Shown here: piece by piece, positions 15,964-23,003 of the stretch | How positions within the stretch are numbered: the first letter of the stretch is position 1 | Layout: each line of letters opens with the position of its first letter | Assembly: GCF_002845745.1 (NCBI RefSeq) | Contig: NZ_PIUM01000047.1 | Coordinates: forward strand, 1 to 34,819 | Source of the DNA: Telmatospirillum siberiense | GTDB taxonomy: Bacteria; Pseudomonadota; Alphaproteobacteria; Rhodospirillales; Magnetospirillaceae | Direction: 5' to 3' | DNA: 34,819 bases | Translations under genes and position numbers: made by a program | Notes under the pieces: generated by a model | The model's database searches: none | What the model was told of the DNA's origin: nothing | Seen by the model: the letters and a program-made list of their open reading frames with translations, nothing else

Positions 15964-16383
15964 TCAGAAGATCTCGGCCGCTCCATTGGTGATGATGACG
16001 GTGCCGCTTGCCGGATCGACGTCGAGCCAATCGCCGGTGGCGATGGCCCTGGTCACGTCGATCTCGAAGCGATCGATGATGGGAAGGCCGTCGAAAGCCG
16101 GGCTCTGGGCCATGATCTGATCGGCAGCATTGAGCAACAGCGCCTTCAGGCAAAGTCCGCGCTGATTCATGTCGCGCAGCATCCTGGCGGTGGCGCCCCC
16201 ACCCTGGGCCGCGTTAAGAACCAGGATGACGTCGACGCAGCTCCTGCCCATCAAGGCATGGCCGGACCGCGGGAAGATGCCCCGGACAGGATCAAGGCCA
16301 TCGCGATTGTCGGAGGCGGCCAGGGCGATGCCGGAAACGGCGGCGCCGGTGCCCGGATGCCCACGCAGAACCATGTAGCTCAT
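15964..16383 (-). CDS. aconitase X swivel-domain (small) subunit, DUF126 family
   Basis: A 139-residue protein matching the DUF126/AcnX swivel domain: GRSCVDVILVLNAAQGGGATA (in two parts, ~46-66), then LKALLLNAADQIMAQS and GLPIIDRFEIDVTRAIATGDWLDVD near the C-terminus. In bacteria this small subunit pairs with a DUF521 large subunit to form cis-3-hydroxy-L-proline dehydratase or related dehydratases. Here the large subunit gene just upstream is only a stub, so the protein has no visible partner in the window. ATG 16383 overlaps the stub's TGA as ATGA, the expected large-to-small coupling. Confidence 0.82.
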   Translation of the reverse strand: MSYMVLRGHPGTGAAVSGIALAASDNRDGLDPVRGIFPRSGHALMGRSCVDVILVLNAAQGGGATARMLRDMNQRGLCLKALLLNAADQIMAQSPAFDGLPIIDRFEIDVTRAIATGDWLDVDPASGTVIITNGAAEIF

Positions 16384-16541
16384 GGGACCTCCCCCCCGGC
16401 GATGGCCTCAAGCCGGGCCATACCGGAAACACCAGGATCCCCGGCATCGATAAACCGGCCGACGTCCGGCAAACGCTCCATCGCTCGCCGGCGAACCACC
16501 CTTCTTGTTCCGTCCTGCATAGCCTTCTCGGCGTCCTTCAC
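16380..16541 (-). pseudogene. aconitase X catalytic (large) subunit remnant
   Basis: A 53-residue frame whose first ~35 residues (KDAEKAMQDGTRR...RRAMERL.DVGRFIDA) resemble the N-terminus of DUF521/AcnX large subunits, which usually run to about 400 residues. The rest is gone and only a short GMARLEAIAGGEVP tail remains before the stop. The GTG at 16541 is used because GAGG lies ten bases upstream. It keeps the ATGA overlap with the small subunit gene. The loss removes nearly the whole catalytic domain, so the enzyme cannot be active from this copy. Confidence 0.65.
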
Positions 16542-16741
16542 CGTTACGTCGCCTCTAAAATACACAAAATAAAATGTTATATTATTTAAATATAACTCGT
16601 TACGTAGATTTATTCAGTAAAAACGTTTTGCAAGTGTGTTTTTTAGAAAAATTGCGGGAATCCACCGCAAAAATCCTTAGACAATCCATATTGTCTATGT
16701 GTTTAATATACTAACTACAGATTTTCTATGAGATTTGAGAT
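16542..16741. promoter_or_regulatory. divergent AT-rich promoter with perfect GTTATAT-N7-ATATAAC palindrome
   Basis: The gap between the aconitase X remnant (-) and tauA (+) is very AT-rich. Bases 16576-16596 form a perfect 7-7-7 inverted repeat, GTTATAT, TATTTAA, ATATAAC, a convincing operator shape for a dimeric regulator. ACACAAAATAAAAT precedes it, matching sequence beside similar boxes at 8385-8405 and 34062-34080. The position suits control of both divergent units. Confidence 0.7.
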
Positions 16742-17764
16742 ATGCCGATCGGAAAATATGTAATTTTGGCCGCAGGCGCCCTTGCCGGGCTCCTCGCCCT
16801 TCCGCCCCTCTCCCAGGCCGAGGAGGTACCGGCCGTGGTGCGATTCGGCTATCTGAACGGCCCCCGCCCGTGGATTTTGGGCAAGGCCGACCAGTCTTTC
16901 GACAAGGCTTTGGGGACCAAGGTACAGTGGATCAATTTTCCCAACGGCCCCAATGAACTCAATGCCCTGGCCGCCGGCGAGGTCGATATCGGACGCATCG
17001 GTTCGGTACCGACCGTATCGGCCCTGGTCCGCAAAGTTCCGATCAAGGTGATCGCCGTCTCCGGCGTGATCGCCACCAGTGAACGCCTGATCGCCCGCAA
17101 AGGCATCGACAGCGTCAAGGCGCTGGAGGGACATGCGGTCGCCTACCCGCCGGGGTCGACCGCCCATTACGCCCTGCTCGCCGCCTTCAAGGTCCATCAG
17201 GTCGATGTCTCGAAGGTCCGGCAGGTGCAATTGAAACCCGGGGACCTGCTCGCCGCCTGGAAGCGGGGCGACATCGACGCGGCCTATGTCTGGGGGCCCT
17301 TCTCCCAGCAGTTGGAAGGTGAAAACGGCCACGCCATCCTGGCCACCAAGGATCTGCAGCCGGCCGGCTATTTCCTGTTCAACGATTACGTGGTGCGCAA
17401 GGAATTCGCCGAAAAATATCCCGGCCTCGTCGTTAAATTCCTGAAGACCTTCGGCGACACCGTGGCCCGCTACAAAGCCGATCCCGACGGTTCGGCGGCC
17501 ATCATCGCCAAGGAATTGGACCAGGATCCGGCGGCGGCCAAGGATACCCTGGCGGGATTGATCTATCCTCCGTTGAACGAACAGCGGACCACGGCATGGC
17601 TGGGCGACGGCCACGACAGCGGCAATGCGGTGATCACCAAGAGTTTCGCCGATACCGCGCGCTTCCTTGTCGAGCAGGGAGAATTGCGCGCTGCGGATCT
17701 GCCGTCCGATTTCGCACCCTTCATCGACACCAGCTTCCTCGCCAAGGCGGTCGCCGCTCCATGA
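16742..17764 (+). CDS. tauA: taurine/sulfonate ABC transporter, substrate-binding protein
   Basis: A 340-residue periplasmic binding protein with a Sec signal peptide (~1-26, ending LSQA). The segments VRFGYLNGPRPWILGKAD, ALAAGEVDIGRIGSVP, PPGSTAHYALLAAFK and AAWKRGDIDAAYVWGPF follow the E. coli TauA pattern, including the GSTxHY ligand-loop region. It delivers a sulfonate such as taurine to the TauC/TauB membrane complex. No taurine dioxygenase (tauD) or other desulfonating enzyme follows, so the substrate is inferred only from family. The stop overlaps the tauC ATG as ATGA. Its promoter carries the GTTATAT palindrome. Confidence 0.9.
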   Translation: MPIGKYVILAAGALAGLLALPPLSQAEEVPAVVRFGYLNGPRPWILGKADQSFDKALGTKVQWINFPNGPNELNALAAGEVDIGRIGSVPTVSALVRKVPIKVIAVSGVIATSERLIARKGIDSVKALEGHAVAYPPGSTAHYALLAAFKVHQVDVSKVRQVQLKPGDLLAAWKRGDIDAAYVWGPFSQQLEGENGHAILATKDLQPAGYFLFNDYVVRKEFAEKYPGLVVKFLKTFGDTVARYKADPDGSAAIIAKELDQDPAAAKDTLAGLIYPPLNEQRTTAWLGDGHDSGNAVITKSFADTARFLVEQGELRAADLPSDFAPFIDTSFLAKAVAAP

Positions 17765-18552
17765 GCACGGCTTCCGTGGCTCGCTCGGCCCGGCTTGGTC
17801 CGCTCATCAGTATCGCCTCGGTTGCCGCCTTCGTCCTTCTTTGGTACGAGGCGGCCCGCCTTGGCTGGGCCAGTTCGCTGATCCTGCCGGCGCCGGGAGA
17901 GGTGCTGGACACCGCCCTGCAGATGCTGAACGACGGTTATCGCCATGTGCCGCTTTGGCAGCATGTGGCGATCAGCCTCGGCCGGGCCCTCGCCGCCTTC
18001 GCCGCCGCGCTGGTCGTGGGCATCCCCCTCGGCCTCGCCATGGGGCTGTCGCCCATCTTGTCTTCCATCCTCGACCCCTTCGTGCAATTTCTGCGGCCGC
18101 TCCCCAAACTGGCGCTGATTCCACTGGTTATCGTCTGGCTGGGAATCGGCGAAAGCTCCAAAATTTTCCTCATCTTCGTCTCCACCTTGTTCAGCGTGAT
18201 CGTCGGTGCCGCCGCCGCCGCGGGGTCGGTCAAGGTGGGGCGGTTGCGCCTGGCCCGGGCTTTCGGCGCCACGCGGCGTCAGCAACTGTGGTATTTCGTC
18301 CTGCCCAGCGCGCTTCCCGAAATCTTCACCAGCGTCCGGCTGGCCTTCGGGGTCGGATGGACCACTTTGATCGCCGCGGAGATGGTGGCGGCGGATTCCG
18401 GTATGGGCTGGATGGTCATCAATGCCAGTTCCTATATGCGAACCGACATCGTCATGCTGGGTATCCTGCTTTTGGGGGTGACGGGCTATCTGCTCGATCT
18501 CGCCGTCGTCGGCTTGCAACGCGCCGTCGTTCCCTGGGCGGGGCGCGAGTGA
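17761..18552 (+). CDS. tauC: taurine/sulfonate ABC transporter, permease
   Basis: A 263-residue inner-membrane permease of the BPD family with about six hydrophobic segments. The cytoplasmic ATPase-contact (EAA) loop is visible as LARAFGATRRQQLWYFVLP with the following SALPEIFTSVRLAFG. ATG 17761 overlaps the tauA stop, and its TGA overlaps the GTG of tauB, so the three proteins are made in coupled fashion. Confidence 0.92.
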   Translation: MSTASVARSARLGPLISIASVAAFVLLWYEAARLGWASSLILPAPGEVLDTALQMLNDGYRHVPLWQHVAISLGRALAAFAAALVVGIPLGLAMGLSPILSSILDPFVQFLRPLPKLALIPLVIVWLGIGESSKIFLIFVSTLFSVIVGAAAAAGSVKVGRLRLARAFGATRRQQLWYFVLPSALPEIFTSVRLAFGVGWTTLIAAEMVAADSGMGWMVINASSYMRTDIVMLGILLLGVTGYLLDLAVVGLQRAVVPWAGRE

Positions 18553-19352
18553 GCGTCAAGATCGCCTTCGAGGAGGTGACGCAAGTTTACGGCGACACCG
18601 GCAAAGGCGGCGGCACCCGCGCGCTGGAACATTTTTCGCTGGAAATCGCCGAGCGGAATTTCGTCTGTCTCCTGGGACCGAGCGGCTGTGGAAAATCGAC
18701 CGTGCTCAATTTGGCGGCCGGTTTCGAGAAACCCAGCGGCGGCAGTGTCCTGATCGACGGAAAGACGGTCACCGGTCCCGGACGGGATCGCGGCATGGTG
18801 TTCCAGGAACCACTGCTGCTGCCCTGGCGCAACGTCATCGAAAACGTAATGCTGGGCCCCTGTCTGGCCGGATGGCCGAAAGTCGAGGCCTTGGCCCAGG
18901 CACGGCATTATTTGCGCCTGACCGGACTTGAACGGTTCGAACGTCATGCCAGCTACGAGCTTTCGGGGGGCATGCGCCAACGTGTCGCCTTGGCCAGGGC
19001 CTGGATCGGCGAACCCCCGGTGCTGCTGATGGACGAGCCCTTCGGCGCCCTGGACGCGCAGACACGGCTCGTCATGCAGGAGTTACTGCTGGAAATCTGG
19101 GAACAAACGCGCACCACGGTCCTGTTCGTCACCCACGACGTGGACGAGGCGCTGTTTCTGGGGGACCGAGTGGTGGTGATGAGCGCCTCTCCCGGACGGG
19201 TGCTGCTCGATCTCGCGGTCGATCTGCCCCGGCCGCGCACCGAGGAAATCCTGACCTCGCCGCGATTCGCCGATGCCAAGCGCCGATGTCTGCGCTTGAT
19301 CGGCGAAGAAAGCCGAAGGGCCTTCGGCCATCTGGAGGGCGATGGAATCTAG
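18549..19352 (+). CDS. tauB: taurine/sulfonate ABC transporter, ATP-binding protein
   Basis: A 267-residue ABC ATPase that drives sulfonate import. Walker A is GPSGCGKS (43-50), the Q-loop is Q86, the signature LSGGMRQR is at ~138-145, Walker B ends LLMDEP (D162, E163), and the switch histidine is H196 in VTHD. The GTG start at 18549 forms a GTGA overlap with the permease stop. The TAG stop lies at the very edge of a palindromic repeat (from 19351), so insertion of that repeat may have fixed the present C-terminus. Confidence 0.92.
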   Translation: MSVKIAFEEVTQVYGDTGKGGGTRALEHFSLEIAERNFVCLLGPSGCGKSTVLNLAAGFEKPSGGSVLIDGKTVTGPGRDRGMVFQEPLLLPWRNVIENVMLGPCLAGWPKVEALAQARHYLRLTGLERFERHASYELSGGMRQRVALARAWIGEPPVLLMDEPFGALDAQTRLVMQELLLEIWEQTRTTVLFVTHDVDEALFLGDRVVVMSASPGRVLLDLAVDLPRPRTEEILTSPRFADAKRRCLRLIGEESRRAFGHLEGDGI

Positions 19353-19505
19353 AGTATCCGAGCGTCAAGTCTGACGCACGATACTCTAAAAGCGGCCATT
19401 GAGGCCGCAGCCAAGCACGCGGATGCGTGCGCTAAGGCCAAGGGCTTGAAAAACAAGCCCGAGCGGCGTCTCTCGCCCGACGAAGCCGGAGGCGCAGGCG
19501 TCATA
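19351..19505. repeat. chain of four hairpins after tauB
   Basis: Four consecutive inverted repeats stand head to tail: AGAGTATC/GATACTCT (19351-19387) with an inner GCGTCA/TGACGC; GCGGCC/GGCCGC (19392-19408); GCACGC/GCGTGC (19415-19430); and GGGCTTG/CAAGCCC (19442-19460). The stretch also stays open in the tauB frame beyond the TAG, up to TAA at 19503-19505. It looks like a dispersed palindromic (REP-type) element or structured RNA and not a simple terminator. Confidence 0.6.
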
Positions 19506-19510
19506 TAAAC

Positions 19511-19549
19511 CTCAGGCTCTGGGGCGATTATTTCGCCCCAGAGCCTGAG
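19511..19549. terminator. strong hairpin, probable tau operon terminator
   Basis: CTCAGGCTCTGGGGCG (19511-19526) pairs perfectly with CGCCCCAGAGCCTGAG (19534-19549) across a 7-base AT loop. There is no long U-tract afterwards, so termination may be inefficient or Rho-assisted. The core resembles the hairpin after dppF at 29666-29698. Confidence 0.7.
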
Positions 19550-19593
19550 CGCATCCGGAACGGATTGTGTTCCGGACCCTTAAGGAGGTGGTC

Positions 19594-20415
19594 ATGCGAG
19601 GATTTTCGAACAAAGCGATTATTCCGCTGCTGATGGCGGCATCGCTCTCCTTCCCGGCGGCCGGCGCCGACGAAACGCCGGATGTCCAATTGAAGGCCGT
19701 CATCGACGGGCCGCAACGCGGCACGGCCAACCGCGCCCGGGACGTCTACCGTCATCCATACGAAACCCTGCGCTTCTTTGGCATCAGGGAAGACCAGACG
19801 GTGGTCGAAATCGAGCCCTCGGGCGGCTGGTGGACCGAAATCCTGGCGCCTTACCTGCGCGATCATGGCACCTATTACGCCGCCGGCCCGGAACGACAGA
19901 CGACCTCGGCGGAGCAGCAGACTTACCGACGCCAATTCGAGAAGAAGCTGGCCGACGCGCCGAACCTCTACGACAAGGTCGTGGTGACGGAATTCGGCCC
20001 CCATGCCCACGATATCGCGCCACCGGAATCGGCAGATCTGGTGCTGACCTTCCGCAATATTCACAATTGGCTCGCCGACGGCAGCGCCGATTCCGCTTTC
20101 CAGTCCTTTTTCCGTGCGCTCAGGCATGGCGGGATCCTGGGCGTCGAGGAACATCGGGCGGCGGGCGATCAGCCGCAGGATCCCCTCGCCAAAAGCGGCT
20201 ACGTCCGGGAAGACGTGGTCATCGCCCTGGCCGAGGCGGCCGGCTTCAAACTCGCCGGCCGCTCGGACATCAACGCCAATCCCAAGGATACGAAAGATTA
20301 CCCGGCCGGCGTCTGGACCCTGCCGCCGGCTTTGCGGCTCAAGGATCAGGATCGCGAGCGCTATCTCGCCATCGGAGAAAGCGACCGCGCGACCCTGAAA
20401 TTCATCAAGCCCTGA
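19594..20415 (+). CDS. exported class I SAM-methyltransferase-like protein
   Basis: A 273-residue protein with an N-terminal signal peptide (~1-25, ending AAGA) followed by a Rossmann methyltransferase-like domain. Motif I is VVEIEPSGGWWTEILAPYL (~71-89), and the post-motif ADLVLTFRNIHNWL and ALRHGGILGVEEHR segments fit the predicted methyltransferase group COG4798. S-adenosylmethionine is not normally found in the periplasm, so the true activity is unclear. AAGGAGG at 19582-19588, five bases before ATG 19594, fixes the start. A hairpin (TCCGGAA/TTCCGGA, 19554-19576) lies just before this site. The gene stands alone. Confidence 0.85.
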   Translation: MRGFSNKAIIPLLMAASLSFPAAGADETPDVQLKAVIDGPQRGTANRARDVYRHPYETLRFFGIREDQTVVEIEPSGGWWTEILAPYLRDHGTYYAAGPERQTTSAEQQTYRRQFEKKLADAPNLYDKVVVTEFGPHAHDIAPPESADLVLTFRNIHNWLADGSADSAFQSFFRALRHGGILGVEEHRAAGDQPQDPLAKSGYVREDVVIALAEAAGFKLAGRSDINANPKDTKDYPAGVWTLPPALRLKDQDRERYLAIGESDRATLKFIKP

Positions 20416-20429
20416 ATCTTGACGCCCTT

Positions 20430-21605
20430 TTACAGGCCGGCGGCGGCGAAGGCCTTCTTAAGGGCGTTCTTCAGATCGCGCGCCGCCTCAAGACCGATGG
20501 AGATGCGCAGCAAGGCGTCCGATACCCCGGCATGGCGCCTTTCCTCGTCGGTCATCGAGGCGTGGGTCATGGTGGCCGGATGGGCGATCAGGCTTTCGAA
20601 GCCGCCCAGCGATTCGGCGAGGCTGAACAACTTCCCCGGCCCGGCCAGGGCGTTGACGAAGGCTTCGACCTTGTCCGGGGCCGTCAGTTCGATGCTCAGC
20701 ATGGCGCCGAAGCCGTCCTGCTGCCGGGCCGCCAGCGCATGCCCCTCATGGGAGGCCAAGCCTGGATAATAGACCTTGGCGACCGCCGGATGCCCCTCCA
20801 GATAACGGGCGATTTCCCCCGCCGTCCTGGTTTGCGCCCTGACCCGGAGATCGAGGGTCCGGATGCCGCGCAATACCAGCCAACTGTCGAAAGGCGCCCC
20901 GGTCACGCCGACGACATTGGCCCACCAGGCCAGCCTTTCGAAAAGCTCGGGCGACTTCGCCACGACGGCGCCGCCGACCACATCGCTGTGCCCGTTGATA
21001 TATTTGGTCAGGGAATGAACGACGGCGTCGGCGCCCAGCTCGAGGGGCTTCTGCGACACCGGCGAGAGGAAGGTATTGTCGGCCACCACCAGGGCGCCGA
21101 CGCCATGGGCCCGTTCCGCCACGGCCCGGACATCGGTGATGCGCAAAAGCGGATTGCTGGGCGTTTCGATCAGAACGACCTTCGGCTTGCCGGCAAAGGC
21201 CACGTCCCATGTCGCCGGATCGGTCAAGTCGATGAACTTCAGGCGAAACTGCCCGAGATCGGCGCGCTCGCGAAGCAGGCGGTAGGAACCGCCGTAACAG
21301 TCATGCGGCGCGATGATGAGATCGTCGGCCCTCACGTCCGAGAAGATCAGATTGAGCGCGGACAAGCCGGACGAGGTAATGACGGCGTTGTGTCCGCCTT
21401 CCAGCTCGGCGATCACCTGTCCCAGGGTTTCGCGGGTCGGGTTGCCGCTCCGCGTATAGTCGTAAAGGCGGCGGTTTCCGAAGGATTCGAATGAAAAATT
21501 GCTGGATGTCACCAGGGGCGGAGTGATCGCGCCATAGGCCGCATCCTGGTCGATGCCGGCTTTGGCCGCGATGGTTTGGGGACATAACGAACTGGACTTT
21601 TTCAA
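20430..21605 (-). CDS. metB: cystathionine gamma-synthase
   Basis: A ~391-residue PLP enzyme of the Cys/Met metabolism family, which joins an activated homoserine with cysteine to give cystathionine on the way to methionine. The segments DYTRSGNPTRE, APHDCYGGSYRLL, ETPSNPLLRITD, the PLP-lysine motif HSLTKYINGHSD (K ~201) and SLAESLGGFESLI follow E. coli MetB closely, favouring gamma-synthase over gamma-lyase. AGGAGA (21617-21612) precedes two possible starts, TTG 21605 (better spacing) and GTG 21608. A SAM-I riboswitch in the leader shows that expression is tied to SAM, consistent with methionine biosynthesis. Confidence 0.88.
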   Translation of the reverse strand: MKKSSSLCPQTIAAKAGIDQDAAYGAITPPLVTSSNFSFESFGNRRLYDYTRSGNPTRETLGQVIAELEGGHNAVITSSGLSALNLIFSDVRADDLIIAPHDCYGGSYRLLRERADLGQFRLKFIDLTDPATWDVAFAGKPKVVLIETPSNPLLRITDVRAVAERAHGVGALVVADNTFLSPVSQKPLELGADAVVHSLTKYINGHSDVVGGAVVAKSPELFERLAWWANVVGVTGAPFDSWLVLRGIRTLDLRVRAQTRTAGEIARYLEGHPAVAKVYYPGLASHEGHALAARQQDGFGAMLSIELTAPDKVEAFVNALAGPGKLFSLAESLGGFESLIAHPATMTHASMTDEERRHAGVSDALLRISIGLEAARDLKNALKKAFAAAGL

Positions 21606-21692
21606 CACCGCTCTCCTGTCAAAGCACAAACTCCGAAACCCGCGACGGATTTGGTTTGCGCAAACAAAGGAGAATGGGTGTGGTCCCGCTCT

Positions 21693-21799
21693 GCCATCAT
21701 CTGTCGGCCCAAACGCCGCAGGAATTGGCACCTTGCGACACGGGTCGTAGGCTGCCCCAGCGTCAACGGGCCTTTCCCTCGGCTGGTCTTGATGATGGC
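21693..21799 (-). promoter_or_regulatory. SAM-I (S-box) riboswitch in the metB leader
   Basis: On the minus strand GCCATCATC (21799-21791) pairs perfectly with GATGATGGC (21701-21693) to form P1. Between them come AAGA, P2 arms CCAGC/GCTGG around GAGGGAAAGGCCC, then GGGGCAGCC, P3 CGAC/GTCG, the conserved AAGGTGCCAATTCCTGC core, a P4 hairpin, and ACAGATGATGG. Order and core bases match the SAM-I aptamer. Downstream, TCTCCT (21673-21668) can pair with the metB Shine-Dalgarno AGGAGA (21617-21612), suggesting translational control. Bases 21650-21661 contain the palindrome GTTTGCGCAAAC. Confidence 0.9.
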
Positions 21800-21843
21800 C
21801 GGGATCCTAGAAAGGGATGGGTGTGTCTGTCAACCGCTTTAGC

Positions 21844-21873
21844 AGGGTCAATCGGGGTTCCCCGATTGACCCT
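21844..21873 (-). terminator. perfect 14-bp hairpin after the DapA-family gene
   Basis: AGGGTCAATCGGGG (21844-21857) and CCCCGATTGACCCT (21860-21873) are exact inverted copies separated by two bases. It lies 20 bases past the stop of the DapA-family gene and upstream of the metB leader, so it probably insulates the two. No U-tract follows on the minus strand. Confidence 0.65.
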
Positions 21874-21892
21874 GGGTAATCTCTTCCGCTTG

Positions 21893-22813
21893 TCAGCGGA
21901 TCTTGAAACCGTATTTTTCGTCCAATCCCAATGCCCGGACGATATCGATTCCCTTCTGCAACGCCGGCCCCTCCAGCCCGCGCAAGGGTCGGCGCAATTC
22001 GCCCGCCGGCAACCCCAAGGCCTTCATCAACGATTTCACCGCGACGGGGTTGATGGCCGAATAATTGAAGTGCAGCAGAGGCAGAAGCCTCAAATAGGTT
22101 TCGCGGAACGCGGCGGCCTGTTGCCAACCGGCCCACGGCGTCGAAATGGTGGCGATTTCCGCCGGCGCGATATTGCCGCCCATATTGGCTGTTCCCTGCC
22201 CGCCCAACGACATGGTGGGAACCACCAGGCCAAGATTGGGCGAATCGCAGCACATCACCGAAACGTCAGGGCGGGCCGCCAATATCTGGGCGACCTGACC
22301 GACCCGGCCCGTCGATTCCTTGTGGACCACGTAATTGGGGTGGCGGAACAGGCGCAACAGCGCCTCGTGCCCCAGATCCGTCTTCACCCGGGGCGGATTG
22401 TTGTAAATCCCCAGCGGCAGGTCCACCGCGTCGGCCACTTCCGCGAAATAGGCTTCGATATCCGCCTCGGACCCGCAGATATAGGCCGGCGCGGCCAGAA
22501 TCGCCCCATCCGCGCCTTCGGCGGCGGCATAGCGAAGATATTCGATGGTGGTATCGGTGTTGTTGCCGGTACAACCGTAGAACAGTTTCATCCGACCGGT
22601 CTTGAATTTGACGGTTTCATGGATGATTTTCCGCCGCTCATCCGGAGACAACATCGAAACCTCGCCGGTCGACCCCATGATCAGGACGGCGGCGGTCCCA
22701 TTGTCTTCCTGGAACTTCAACAAGGTCCGGAAACCTTCGAAATCGACGGACCCATCCTGGTTGAACGGGGTGATCAGGGCGACGAACGAACCCTCGATCC
22801 TCTGCTTGGGCAT
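21893..22813 (-). CDS. DapA/NAL-family lyase, probable hydroxyproline-pathway deaminase (LhpC-like)
   Basis: A 306-residue TIM-barrel enzyme of the dihydrodipicolinate synthase family. The Schiff-base lysine is K165 (VVHKEST), the catalytic tyrosine Y137 (IYNNPPR, with R142), the pyruvate-loop GSTGE at 47-51 and Y111. The beta-strand normally reading PYYN is PAYI here, so it is probably not DapA itself. Next to a hydroxyproline-type dehydrogenase and an imino-acid or peptide importer, a good candidate is delta1-pyrroline-4-hydroxy-2-carboxylate deaminase (LhpC); 2-keto-3-deoxy sugar aldolase or dehydratase types remain possible. AGGAG nine bases before ATG 22813 decides the start. Confidence 0.85.
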   Translation of the reverse strand: MPKQRIEGSFVALITPFNQDGSVDFEGFRTLLKFQEDNGTAAVLIMGSTGEVSMLSPDERRKIIHETVKFKTGRMKLFYGCTGNNTDTTIEYLRYAAAEGADGAILAAPAYICGSEADIEAYFAEVADAVDLPLGIYNNPPRVKTDLGHEALLRLFRHPNYVVHKESTGRVGQVAQILAARPDVSVMCCDSPNLGLVVPTMSLGGQGTANMGGNIAPAEIATISTPWAGWQQAAAFRETYLRLLPLLHFNYSAINPVAVKSLMKALGLPAGELRRPLRGLEGPALQKGIDIVRALGLDEKYGFKIR

Positions 22814-23003
22814 TGACTTAAGCTCCTCTGCGGCCATGAAGGCCACCTTAATACACACAAAAATTTCTGTTGTACAAAACTTATGACAAACAACCTATCC
22901 CATTGGACAATTAAATGCACATGAAAGGTGTGAAATTTTATTGATTTTACCATTTGCGCGTGATGATATTCGCCCCTTCGAATTGAGGGGGCCCATGGCG
23001 ACG
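22814..23003. promoter_or_regulatory. AT-rich promoter region of the DapA-family gene
   Basis: The 190-base gap is AT-rich at 22850-22960. It contains ACACACAAAAATTT and, on the other side, TTGTACAAAAC, again an ACACAAAA-type box related to those before tauA and the DUF2946 gene. The DapA-family gene is therefore probably transcribed separately from the upstream dehydrogenase gene. Confidence 0.5.

Noticed and set aside
15316-16572. A 418-codon open frame on the plus strand
   Set aside because: It runs opposite several recognisable minus-strand proteins and has no family signature; high GC lengthens antisense frames.
21693-21799. SAM-II riboswitch as the metB leader element
   Set aside because: The conserved cores and four-helix order are those of SAM-I; the short SAM-II pseudoknot pattern is not present.
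21656-22816. A 386-codon plus-strand frame over the DapA-family gene and riboswitch
   Set aside because: The minus-strand DapA-family protein and SAM-I structure explain the sequence; the plus-strand translation has no motif.
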